Part shown: positions 9,334 through 17,016 of the stretch, piece by piece | Layout of the letters: the number at the start of each line of letters is the position of its first letter | How positions within the stretch are numbered: the stretch's first letter is position 1 | Source: an uncultured Prevotellaceae bacterium | Lineage (GTDB): Bacteria; Bacteroidota; Bacteroidia; Bacteroidales; Muribaculaceae | DNA length: 64,000 nucleotides | Assembly (NCBI GenBank): GCA_905207705.1 | Contig: CAJLMA010000003.1 | Location: 244,901 to 308,900, forward strand | Direction of reading: 5' to 3' | The notes under the pieces: generated by a model | Databases searched by the model: none | Seen by the model: the letters and a program-made list of their open reading frames with translations, nothing else | Told to the model about the DNA's origin: nothing | Translations under genes and position numbers: made by a program

Positions 9334-9377
9334 CAGGCATCTTTACACCCAGGATTACCACTGTGTAAAGATGCCTG
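9334..9377. terminator. Hairpin between convergent genes
   Basis: A perfect 15-bp inverted repeat CAGGCATCTTTACAC (9334-9348) / GTGTAAAGATGCCTG (9363-9377) with a 14-base loop, placed between two converging genes. No strong T run follows on either strand, so termination is inferred from position and stem strength. Confidence 0.55.
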
Positions 9378-9412
9378 TTGCACATTATATCGGATGCAAT
9401 AATCTATACCGT

Positions 9413-10195
9413 TTATTCTTTATCGGGGCGGATGCACTTAAACATCCATTTCAGCAACTCGGGATCGTTGAATGCCTGAACCCAGCTTCCATGCGTTATT
9501 CCCGGAAACTCAAAGTAGTTTACATTCACATGGTTATCTTTCAGTTCAAGATAGGCACGACGAGACCCCTCGACAGTGACCACATTGTCGGCATCACCAT
9601 GATAGATGCGGAACTTAACACCTCTCACGTCTTTCAGCCTCTCGGGATTCACAGTTCCGCAAATAGGCACAGCCGCCGCGAAAATTTGCGGATAACGTGC
9701 CACAATGTCATACACAGCCATGCCACCCATCGACAGACCCATCACATACACGCGGTTTGGATCGACATTGTGTTGTTTTATATAATTAAGAATAAGCCCC
9801 CTCAACAGTTTCACTTGAGTTGTCGGTTCTTCTATAATAGGCATCGAGTCAGGCATAAACGATTGTGGGCGACTCGGATAAGCCCAATAGCCATCCTCGG
9901 GACATTGCGGGAACAAGACATAAGCCTTATACTTGTCCCTGTTAATGGGGTTCAAGAACATTTGCGCACCGTGCGTCAATTGCTTTTCATTGTCAACCCC
10001 TCGCTCCCCTGCACCATGAAGAAATATCACCAACGGATAATCCACATCCTGCGACATTTTCTGAGGTACAAGTTCACGATAAGGCAAGGAATCATTCCCT
10101 ACCTTGTAAACTCGCTTGTTATAATAGGAATCTTGCGCCGTCAATGCCGCTACCGTCACAACCAGCATTGCAACAGCCATAAATAAGCGTTTCAT
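9413..10195 (-). CDS. Exported alpha/beta-hydrolase (esterase/peptidase-like)
   Basis: A 260-residue secreted hydrolase. A signal peptide (residues 1-20, ending LTAQ) is followed by an alpha/beta-hydrolase domain with the oxyanion strand PLVIFLHGAGERG, nucleophile elbow GLSMGG, Asp in YHGDADNVV, and the catalytic His in GITHGSW. This is the layout of prolyl-oligopeptidase-like or feruloyl/PHB-depolymerase-like secreted esterases. The substrate is unknown; in Bacteroidales such enzymes often remove ester groups from plant glycans. No polysaccharide-utilisation genes lie next to it. Confidence 0.8.
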   Translation of the reverse strand: MKRLFMAVAMLVVTVAALTAQDSYYNKRVYKVGNDSLPYRELVPQKMSQDVDYPLVIFLHGAGERGVDNEKQLTHGAQMFLNPINRDKYKAYVLFPQCPEDGYWAYPSRPQSFMPDSMPIIEEPTTQVKLLRGLILNYIKQHNVDPNRVYVMGLSMGGMAVYDIVARYPQIFAAAVPICGTVNPERLKDVRGVKFRIYHGDADNVVTVEGSRRAYLELKDNHVNVNYFEFPGITHGSWVQAFNDPELLKWMFKCIRPDKE

Positions 10196-10223
10196 ATAAA
10201 TCGATTTTAAATTACTTATGTCA

Positions 10224-10254
10224 CAAAAATAACAAAACCGACTCGCAAAACAAA
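10224..10254 (-). promoter_or_regulatory. Promoter of the exported hydrolase gene
   Basis: Minus-strand -7 TATTTTTG (10231-10224) with TTTG (10254-10251) 19 bp upstream. Confidence 0.6.
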
Positions 10255-10270
10255 ATAGTATAAAATGATT

Positions 10271-11248
10271 TTACATTGAAGCGGTCAGCAATGTAGCATA
10301 ACCGATTACATGCAAAGACGATGTCACAGCAGGCACGAGAATCGTTTCTCCTTGATGCATTTTTGTCTCGTTCCCGAAGTTGTCCACTATTTTCACTTCA
10401 CCTTCAAGGCACATCACTATCTTGAAAGAATCTTGCGATGCTTTCATGCCATACTCATTCACCACATTCACTTTGTGCACATCAAAATAGTCGCACTTCA
10501 AAAGTTGTGCATCACCCTCGACCTTGTGTTCGTAATCCAACTTGTAATTGTCGTACACCGCATAGTCTATAGCATCCAAGGCAAGTTGCGTGTGCAGCTC
10601 TCTCGGCTTCCCGTCAGAGTCAAGACGGTCAAAGTCATATATGCGATAAGTTATGTCCGATGTTTGTTGAATCTCGACCAAGAAGTTTCCGGCACCTATG
10701 GTATGCAACCTTCCCGATGGCAGGTAAAACAAGTCGCCGGGATGCGACTCGTGTCTTGCCACTACATCCATAATCGTATTGTCGGCCACCATGCACATGA
10801 AATCATCGCGGGTGATGGGCTTCGACAACCCGGCATAAATCAATGCCCCACGGTCGGCATCGATAACATACCACATCTCCGTTTTGCCTATCCCGTTGTG
10901 GCGTGCCTTTGCAAGTTCGTCATCAGGATGCACTTGCAACGACAAATCATGACGCGCGTCGATAAATTTCACAAGCAACGGGAACCTGTCGCCATACCGC
11001 GCATAAACTGAATCTCCTACAAGTTTTCCCTTGTATTTCCTTATCAAATCCGACAATTTAACGCCCTGGTCTTCACCTTCGGCAACTATCGATTCATGGC
11101 TTTCCATCCCCGAGATTTCCCAACTCTCACCTATGTCATGCAATGCAACCTTAATCCCTTTGTAAGAAGCTATTCGCTCCCCACCCCATAGCACAGTCTT
11201 AAAATAAGGGATGAATTTAAACGGTCTGATATTGACATTCTCGCCCAT
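10271..11248 (-). CDS. manA: Mannose-6-phosphate isomerase, class I
   Basis: A 325-residue cupin-fold enzyme that interconverts mannose-6-phosphate and fructose-6-phosphate. Zinc-site motifs: SLQVHPDDELA (Gln and His ligands), GKTEMWYVI (Glu ligand), and the later LPSGRLHTIGAG containing the His ligand. Length agrees with the short class I enzymes of Bacteroidota. The gene is divergent from the HAD-ribF-upp run and appears monocistronic. Confidence 0.95.
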   Translation of the reverse strand: MGENVNIRPFKFIPYFKTVLWGGERIASYKGIKVALHDIGESWEISGMESHESIVAEGEDQGVKLSDLIRKYKGKLVGDSVYARYGDRFPLLVKFIDARHDLSLQVHPDDELAKARHNGIGKTEMWYVIDADRGALIYAGLSKPITRDDFMCMVADNTIMDVVARHESHPGDLFYLPSGRLHTIGAGNFLVEIQQTSDITYRIYDFDRLDSDGKPRELHTQLALDAIDYAVYDNYKLDYEHKVEGDAQLLKCDYFDVHKVNVVNEYGMKASQDSFKIVMCLEGEVKIVDNFGNETKMHQGETILVPAVTSSLHVIGYATLLTASM

Positions 11249-11387
11249 ACTATATTTAGAATCTATTTTGCAAAATAAAGTGAATTTTTATTCCCAACCA
11301 AAAACTAACTGATTATTTTCTTCTACACTCACACGCCAAGGCACGTTAAACAGCCTCCGACTTCCATATTTTCTCAACATTTATGAC

Positions 11388-11395
11388 TAATTTTG
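11388..11395 (+). promoter_or_regulatory. -7 box (TAATTTTG) of the HAD-ribF-upp run
   Basis: Exact TAnnTTTG match, 32 bases before the ATG of the HAD gene; no TTTG is evident at -33. Confidence 0.55.
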
Positions 11396-11427
11396 CAGAT
11401 TGGAATACAATCAGAACCACATTATAA

Positions 11428-12060
11428 ATGAACACCTTTAAAAATCTGCTCTTCGACCTTGGAGGCGTCATAATGGACATTAATCGCGACCGATGCGTCC
11501 AGGCATTGACCACTTTGGGCATGGAAGGAGCCGAAGAGATGCTTGGATTATATGTACAATCGGGCGAATTCATGCAATTAGAAGACGGGAAAATAAGCCC
11601 CGAAGAATTCAGAAATGCAATAAGGGCCCGTATTAAAACCGACCGCCACATAAGCGACGAAGAAATAGACTCGGCACTAAACCAATTCCTGTTAGGAATA
11701 CCGGCTCACAGGCTGAAATCTCTGCGTGAATTGCGCAAAAAATACAGGATATACCTGCTGTCAAACACCAATCCCATAATGTTCTATTCAAAAATAGCAG
11801 AATCATTCAGGACTGAAGGATTTGAGATGCGTGATTATTTTGACGGGCAAGTAGCATCATTCATAGCCAAATGCTCCAAACCGGGTCGCGAGATATTTGA
11901 ATATGCAATAAAGAATCTCGACATCGTTCCCGGCGAAACGTTGTTTCTTGACGATTCACAAAAGAACCTCGATGCGGCACAAGCTCTTGGATTCGGGACA
12001 GCACTCGTCGCACCCGGAACCGAGTTTGTCGACATACTCAAGGCAAAAGGCATCTTATAA
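11428..12060 (+). CDS. HAD-family hydrolase (subfamily IA)
   Basis: A 210-residue cytosolic HAD phosphatase. Motif I is LLFDLGGVIMD, in which the second catalytic Asp position is Gly, as in the YihX/epoxide-hydrolase-N-like branch. Motif II is YLLSNTNP and motif IV is ETLFLDDSQKNLDAA. A helical cap lies between motifs I and II. The substrate is not predictable; a sugar or nucleotide phosphate is usual, and the downstream ribF makes a role in FMN-related phosphate removal conceivable but unproven. It starts the HAD-ribF-upp run (gaps of 32 and 21 bases). Confidence 0.85.
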   Translation: MNTFKNLLFDLGGVIMDINRDRCVQALTTLGMEGAEEMLGLYVQSGEFMQLEDGKISPEEFRNAIRARIKTDRHISDEEIDSALNQFLLGIPAHRLKSLRELRKKYRIYLLSNTNPIMFYSKIAESFRTEGFEMRDYFDGQVASFIAKCSKPGREIFEYAIKNLDIVPGETLFLDDSQKNLDAAQALGFGTALVAPGTEFVDILKAKGIL

Positions 12061-12092
12061 CCATTAAGGCACTAACTCGAAAATTACAATAC

Positions 12093-13022
12093 ATGATGGA
12101 AGTCATTACCCAACCCGACATTATAGCATCTGGCACGACGGTAGCAACAATAGGAATGTTTGACGGCGTGCATCGCGGTCATGCCATGCTAATCGGCTTC
12201 CTCAACGAAACCGCACGCAAGCGCAACCTGAAGTCGGCAGTGATAACGTTCAAAGAACATCCTCAGCAGGTACTGTACCCCAACAGCGGCATACAGATGC
12301 TGATGACACTCGACGAACGGCTTGAAGCAATAAAACAACTCGGCGTCGACTACATAGTCCTTATGGATTTCAACATAAGACTGTCAAGCCTAAGCTCGGC
12401 CAACTACATACAATTCATTCGCGACCATTATGGAGTATCGATCCTCATCACAGGCTTTAACCACCGTTTCGGGCATAATCGCGCCGAGGATTTCAACGAT
12501 TACAGGCAACACGGGCTGGAACTCGGAGTGGAACTGATACAAGCCAATGAATATCACGGCATTTACAGTCCTGTCAGCTCATCCATAATACGCAAGCTTA
12601 TAATGGCCGGGAAAGTGGACGATGCAGCCAATTGTCTCGGACGCACTTTCAAACTGGAAGGAACCGTGGAACATGGGTTTGAAATAGGCCATTCCATCGG
12701 ATTCCCGACAGCAAACGTAGGAAACATCAACCCAACGCTCGTAATACCGCACCGGGGAGCTTACGCCGTTAGAGTGACAATAGAGGATGGCCGGACACTT
12801 GGCGGAATGGCAAATATCGGCACGCGACCGACGCTGGGCAATGGCTCAAAGCAAAGTATCGAAGTGCATATATTTGACTTTAACGATAACATATACGGAC
12901 AACGAATAACGGTTGAATTTGTAAAATTCCTGCGAACAGAGACAAAAATGAGCTCCATAGAGGAATTAAAACATCAACTGGAAGAAGACCGGACAAGATC
13001 GAAACAAATACTTGGAATGTAA
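12093..13022 (+). CDS. ribF: Bifunctional riboflavin kinase / FAD synthetase
   Basis: A 309-residue enzyme making FMN and then FAD from riboflavin. The N-terminal nucleotidyltransferase half has TIGMFDGVHRGHAMLI (HxGH-type motif) and ITGFNHRFGHNR; SSSIIRKLI is the conserved linker; the C-terminal flavokinase half shows IGFPTANVGN and GMANIGTRPT. The length is typical. The first two codons are ATG ATG; either may be used. It sits inside the HAD-ribF-upp run. Confidence 0.95.
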   Translation: MMEVITQPDIIASGTTVATIGMFDGVHRGHAMLIGFLNETARKRNLKSAVITFKEHPQQVLYPNSGIQMLMTLDERLEAIKQLGVDYIVLMDFNIRLSSLSSANYIQFIRDHYGVSILITGFNHRFGHNRAEDFNDYRQHGLELGVELIQANEYHGIYSPVSSSIIRKLIMAGKVDDAANCLGRTFKLEGTVEHGFEIGHSIGFPTANVGNINPTLVIPHRGAYAVRVTIEDGRTLGGMANIGTRPTLGNGSKQSIEVHIFDFNDNIYGQRITVEFVKFLRTETKMSSIEELKHQLEEDRTRSKQILGM

Positions 13023-13043
13023 AACAACCTTGAACAGAGCCTC

Positions 13044-13700
13044 ATGGAAATAATAGATTTCTCAAAAGAAAAATCGCTCGTGAGCCAATACATGGCCGAA
13101 TTGCGCGACACAGCCATACAGCAAGACAGAATGCGATTCAGGCGCAACCTCGAACGCATAGGGGAAATAATGGCCTATGAAATATCAAAACGGGTGAACT
13201 ACGAATTGACAGACGTCACAACGCCCCTCGGCACTTCAAAATGCCACAAGATTACCGATGACATAGTACTTGCCACGATATTGAGGGCCGGGCTGCCGTT
13301 CCATAACGGATTCCTGAACTACTTTGACAAAGCTCAAAATGCCTTTGTAAGCGCATATCGGAAATACCGGCAAGCAAGCGACCGATTCGACATACACATC
13401 GAATACATCGCATGCCCTCGCATTGATGGCAAAACAGTCATTATTTCCGACCCGATGCTTGCCACAGGTTCATCGATGGAGCTTTCTTACCAAGCCCTGC
13501 TCACCAAAGGCAAGCCGGCTCATATACATGTGGCATCGGTCATAGCTTCGCAACAAGCGATTGATTTCGTCAAGGCTCATTTTCCAGAAGAAAAAACAAC
13601 CGTATGGGTGGGCGTCGTAGACCCTGAGCTAAACGCGCATTCCTACATTGTACCGGGATTGGGCGATGCCGGAGACCTCGCTTTTGGCGACAAAGAATAA
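13044..13700 (+). CDS. upp: Uracil phosphoribosyltransferase
   Basis: A 218-residue salvage enzyme joining uracil and PRPP to give UMP. The PRPP-binding loop is VIISDPMLATGSSM; the ILRAGLPFHNGFLNYF block and the C-terminal SYIVPGLGDAGDLAFG uracil-binding loop are conserved. It begins 21 bases after ribF and is followed by a terminator at 13727-13758, which ends the run. Confidence 0.95.
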   Translation: MEIIDFSKEKSLVSQYMAELRDTAIQQDRMRFRRNLERIGEIMAYEISKRVNYELTDVTTPLGTSKCHKITDDIVLATILRAGLPFHNGFLNYFDKAQNAFVSAYRKYRQASDRFDIHIEYIACPRIDGKTVIISDPMLATGSSMELSYQALLTKGKPAHIHVASVIASQQAIDFVKAHFPEEKTTVWVGVVDPELNAHSYIVPGLGDAGDLAFGDKE

Positions 13701-13726
13701 ACAACATAGCAACAACTTTCAAACCG

Positions 13727-13758
13727 ACGGCTTCCAAATAACATGGAGGCCGTTTTTT
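13727..13758 (+). terminator. Terminator after upp
   Basis: ACGGCTTCC (13727-13735) pairs with GGAGGCCGT (13745-13753) with one G-U pair, followed by six T. Confidence 0.75.
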
Positions 13759-13846
13759 CAATCATCATGGCTTGACAGGAACCTTGCGACGGCTCCACAC
13801 AAAACACTGCCCCACCAATGATGTCTCTCTGCAAAATGAATATAGC

Positions 13847-13872
13847 AAAAGAGGCCGGAAATTTCCGGCCTC
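13847..13872 (-). terminator. Terminator of tRNA-Gln
   Basis: A perfect 22-base palindrome GAGGCCGGAA/ATTTCCGGCCTC at 13851-13872; on the minus strand it is followed by TTTT (13850-13847). It lies just downstream of the tRNA. Confidence 0.7.
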
Positions 13873-13882
13873 CCGTTCAGAG

Positions 13883-13953
13883 TTGTCTTACGAGGATTCG
13901 AACCTCGACAGGCAGAACCAAAAACTGCAGTGCTACCATTACACCATAAGACA
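13883..13953 (-). tRNA. tRNA-Gln (anticodon TTG)
   Basis: On the minus strand, a 71-base cloverleaf: acceptor TGTCTTA/TAAGACA, D arm TGGTGTAATGGTAGCAC, anticodon stem GCAGT/TCTGC (last pair T-T) around loop TTTTGGT giving anticodon TTG, 4-base variable loop, T arm CGAGG-TTCGAAT-CCTCG, discriminator A. No CCA is encoded. The U1-A72 pair is usual for glutamine tRNAs. Promoter boxes lie upstream at 13991-14022 and a terminator downstream. Confidence 0.93.
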
Positions 13954-13990
13954 ATCCTTTCAACCAAGACTCATCGTCCTAATTGCGGTG

Positions 13991-14022
13991 CAAAGTTAAT
14001 GCTATTATCGTTACTGTGCAAG
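13991..14022 (-). promoter_or_regulatory. Promoter of tRNA-Gln
   Basis: Minus-strand -7 TAACTTTG (13998-13991) with CTTG (14022-14019) at a 20-bp spacing. Confidence 0.65.
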
Positions 14023-14145
14023 CCTTTTGCCAATTTTTTATGAAAAAAATCAAATTTTATTGGAATTTACAAGACTTACATATCTGAAAGCCACATAAAA
14101 CCACCCTAACTTTAACGGTAGGAAATAAAATTTAATCATGCCTTT

Positions 14146-14176
14146 CTTGCCATTGGATATTAAATTGCTAAATTTG
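14146..14176 (+). promoter_or_regulatory. Promoter of the DUF1573 genes
   Basis: -7 TAAATTTG at 14169-14176, with CTTG at 14146-14149 as the -33 box (19-bp spacer). It predicts a leader of about 95 bases before the ATG at 14280. Confidence 0.6.
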
Positions 14177-14279
14177 TAGACTATAGCATGCGTCTCGGCA
14201 AGGGAGACATGAACATGTCTTTTCCTTCTGCAACGCTCGACTTACGATAAATTTGTGACAAACAATTCAAGCCAATTCA

Positions 14280-14678
14280 ATGAAACAATTTACTCTGATT
14301 TTTTTGACCATGTTGCTGGCTGCGACTTCTTTGGCTGCAAAGGACAACAACTATGCACAAGCCACTTTCCCTAAAAAGGTCTACGACTTCGGATACATAA
14401 AAGAATCGGACGGAGTGGTGAAATGCGAATTTGAATTTGTCAACACCGGCTCCGACCCACTCTTGATTCTGGATACTCATGTATCTTGCGGATGCGCAAG
14501 ACCCGACTATCCAAAGAAACCAATAATGTCGGGGAAAAAAGGACGCATAACAGTATTGTTCAATCCAAACGGACAACCAGGAGGCGGATTCCTGAAGAAG
14601 GTGACAATCGTGACAAACGGCCGGGAAAAGAAAACCGACTTGTATCTCGAGGGTTCCATCATCCCCGATAACAAGTAG
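14280..14678 (+). CDS. DUF1573 domain exported protein (short)
   Basis: A 132-residue protein with a signal peptide (residues 1-20, hydrophobic, ending SLAAK) and one DUF1573/immunoglobulin-like domain: VYDFGYIKESDGVVKCEFEF, NTGSDPLLILDTHVSCGCARPDYPKKPI, and GRITVLFNPNGQPGG. These are the hallmark blocks of this Bacteroidota family, related to the ASH/Hydin Ig fold. The location is periplasm or surface; function is unknown. It is followed 27 bases later by a longer paralogue. Confidence 0.88.
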   Translation: MKQFTLIFLTMLLAATSLAAKDNNYAQATFPKKVYDFGYIKESDGVVKCEFEFVNTGSDPLLILDTHVSCGCARPDYPKKPIMSGKKGRITVLFNPNGQPGGGFLKKVTIVTNGREKKTDLYLEGSIIPDNK

Positions 14679-14705
14679 TTTCTCATCAATCCCTCCTTAT
14701 TTGCA

Positions 14706-15797
14706 ATGCGTCGGGCGACACTCATCACAGTATTGCTGCTACCGTTGGCATTAAATGCCTCGGGAAACATATCATGGCTTGAAACAAGCCATGACTTCGG
14801 CACCATAGCCGAAATAGACGGGAAAGTGTCGCACGACTTCATGTTTGTCAACGACGGCGACGAAGATGTAGTGATAAAAGATGTGAGATCAACATGCGGA
14901 TGTACCGCAACCATCGGCCCGACACGCCCGGTAGCACCCGGCGACACGGCCAAGATAACGGCAACATTCAATCCGGCAGGCAGGCCGGGCGAATTTGAGA
15001 TGTTCTTTGTAGTGCTATCCAATTCCACACCTCGGCGCACATCGTTATCAATAACAGGAATCGTGATACCCGAAGAATCCACGGTTAGCGACCAATACCC
15101 TGTCACCGTTGGTTCCATGAGGCTGGACACATCAATCATACCCTTCGGTGAACTAACGCATGGCGACACTCGCGTTGCCGCAATCGAAGCTTTCAACGAC
15201 AGCAACGACCCTGTTAAATTCTATGCCGAGGATATTCCGTCACCGATAAGCCTTACACCCGACAAAGGAATCATAGCGCCCAAAAGCCGCTACACAATAA
15301 AAATAAAATTAGACACAAAAAAAATCAAGCGATACGGTTTCAACGACTTGCAATTCATCATGCTCGCCGAGCCTTTAAGACCGAACTCCTCGGCAACAGC
15401 AGGAATAACCACGATAGAAGCAACGGCTGTCGTATATGAAGACTTTGACAAATGGAGCAAACGCGAAAAGGCGAATGCTCCGGTCATGAAACTCGACAGC
15501 GACCGTGTGATATTTGACGACATCGACAGCACCTGCCAAACAGCCGTAACAAGAAAATTCACCGTGACCAATTGCGGCAAAAGCACGCTCAAAATTTACG
15601 GCATCAATCCAGCCGATGACTTCATCTCGGTCAAGCAAGACAAGGAAAGCATCAAGCCAAATGAAGAATTGACCGTAGAAATTTCAATAATCCCATATAA
15701 GATTCCTGAAAAAATTTTAAATTCCAACATAATAATATATTCCAATGACCCCGAGAAGCCTAAAACAATGCTCAGGGTTGTGGGAATGAAAAAATAA
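14706..15797 (+). CDS. DUF1573 domain exported protein (long, multi-domain)
   Basis: A 363-residue paralogue of the preceding gene: signal peptide (residues 1-19), first DUF1573 domain around residues 20-120 (SHDFGTIAEIDGKVSHDFMF, STCGCTATIGPTRPVAPGD, ATFNPAGRPGEF), then at least two further Ig-like domains ending with the strand TMLRVVGMKK. Function unknown; probably a periplasmic or surface scaffold. The gene ends 11 bases before meaB, so the three genes look like one transcription unit. Confidence 0.85.
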   Translation: MRRATLITVLLLPLALNASGNISWLETSHDFGTIAEIDGKVSHDFMFVNDGDEDVVIKDVRSTCGCTATIGPTRPVAPGDTAKITATFNPAGRPGEFEMFFVVLSNSTPRRTSLSITGIVIPEESTVSDQYPVTVGSMRLDTSIIPFGELTHGDTRVAAIEAFNDSNDPVKFYAEDIPSPISLTPDKGIIAPKSRYTIKIKLDTKKIKRYGFNDLQFIMLAEPLRPNSSATAGITTIEATAVVYEDFDKWSKREKANAPVMKLDSDRVIFDDIDSTCQTAVTRKFTVTNCGKSTLKIYGINPADDFISVKQDKESIKPNEELTVEISIIPYKIPEKILNSNIIIYSNDPEKPKTMLRVVGMKK

Positions 15798-15808
15798 AAA
15801 CAATCGCT

Positions 15809-16912
15809 ATGGAACATCCCGAAAATGACAAACAGTTTGCAGGACTGGCCGTAAACAAAGGAATAGAACAACCGCCAACGGTCAATCCCTATATGAAACG
15901 CCGCCAGCGTCGAAGGATGCTCAGTGCAGCCGAATATGTAGAGGGCATCCTCAAAAGCAACATAAGCATACTAAGCCAGGCCGTCACTCTTGTCGAAAGC
16001 CAAAATCCCGAACATGAAAAGATAGCCCAAGAGGTAATTGAAAAATGTCTGCCTTACTCGGGCAAATCTATACGCATAGGCATAACAGGCGTCCCGGGAG
16101 CCGGGAAAAGTACAAGCATCGACGTTTTCGGCCTTCATGTGCTCAAAGACGGGGGGAAACTCGCTGTTCTTGCCATCGACCCAAGCAGCGAACGCTCCAA
16201 AGGGAGCATTCTCGGCGACAAGACACGAATGGAAAAGCTGTCGGTGCATCCCGACGCATTCATTCGCCCCAGCCCGTCAGCAGGGTCGCTGGGAGGCGTT
16301 GCCCGCAAGACTCGCGAAACAATCGTGTTGTGCGAAGCCGCAGGATTTGACAAGATATTCGTTGAAACCGTAGGCGTGGGTCAAAGCGAAACCGCCGTGC
16401 ACTCCATGGTCGACTTCTTCCTGTTGATACAGCTTGCCGGAACTGGCGATGAATTGCAGGGAATTAAACGCGGCATTATGGAAATGGCCGATGGAATCGT
16501 AATAAATAAGGCCGATGGTGACAATGTGGACCGCGCCAACCTGGCTGCTGCACAATTTAGGAATGCCTTGCATTTGTTCCCGACACCACCAAGCGGATGG
16601 ACTCCCGAAGTAATGACCTACTCAGGATACTATGAAATAGGAATCGACAAAGTGTGGGACATGATATACCGATATTTCGACTTCGTTAAGAAGAACGGAT
16701 ATTTCTACACAAAACGCCGACAGCAGGAAAAATACTGGATGTATGAAACAATCAATGAACAATTGAAAGAGCATTTCTACAACAACCCCATAATAGAAGA
16801 CATGCTCCAAGACAAGCAACAACGGGTGCTCGCAAACAGGCAAAGCTCGTTTGCAGCAGCCAATGAAGTCTTGCAGTTCTATTTCAACAACTTGCTAAAC
16901 CGCCACGAATAA
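15809..16912 (+). CDS. meaB: Methylmalonyl-CoA mutase-associated GTPase MeaB
   Basis: A 367-residue G3E-family GTPase. Key motifs: P-loop ITGVPGAGKSTSID, VLAIDPSSERSKGSILGDKTRM, FVETVGVGQSE, and GIVINKADGDN. MeaB loads and protects the B12 cofactor of methylmalonyl-CoA mutase, an enzyme of propionate metabolism. The mutase genes (mutA/mutB) are not in this window, so their presence elsewhere is assumed. It is the last gene of the DUF1573-DUF1573-meaB run and is followed by a terminator. Confidence 0.95.
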   Translation: MEHPENDKQFAGLAVNKGIEQPPTVNPYMKRRQRRRMLSAAEYVEGILKSNISILSQAVTLVESQNPEHEKIAQEVIEKCLPYSGKSIRIGITGVPGAGKSTSIDVFGLHVLKDGGKLAVLAIDPSSERSKGSILGDKTRMEKLSVHPDAFIRPSPSAGSLGGVARKTRETIVLCEAAGFDKIFVETVGVGQSETAVHSMVDFFLLIQLAGTGDELQGIKRGIMEMADGIVINKADGDNVDRANLAAAQFRNALHLFPTPPSGWTPEVMTYSGYYEIGIDKVWDMIYRYFDFVKKNGYFYTKRRQQEKYWMYETINEQLKEHFYNNPIIEDMLQDKQQRVLANRQSSFAAANEVLQFYFNNLLNRHE

Positions 16913-16954
16913 TAGACAGCGGTGAAATTCTCCGTTTGCCACATTAACAATCAC

Positions 16955-16995
16955 AAAAAAATCCATGCACCACAAAGCGATGCATGGATTTTTTT
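16955..16995. terminator. Bidirectional terminator
   Basis: AAAAAAATCCATGCA (16955-16969) and TGCATGGATTTTTTT (16981-16995) form a perfect stem with an 11-base loop and T runs on both strands, between the converging meaB and prolyl oligopeptidase genes. Confidence 0.85.
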
Positions 16996-17016
16996 CATAT
17001 TATGTGTCTACAATCG

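Larger units (their letters stand above)
13954..14279. other. Gene-free interval holding two divergent promoters
   Basis: This interval contains the minus-strand tRNA-Gln promoter (13991-14022) and the plus-strand promoter of the DUF1573 gene (14146-14176), otherwise AT-rich sequence. I see no gene or repeat in it. Confidence 0.6.

Noticed and set aside
9371..10186. Open frame of 271 codons on the plus strand opposite the exported hydrolase
   Set aside because: Shadow of the minus-strand gene; composition dominated by His, Ile and Arg without pattern.
13772..13999. Short open frames around tRNA-Gln
   Set aside because: They run through the tRNA and its terminator and have no coding character.
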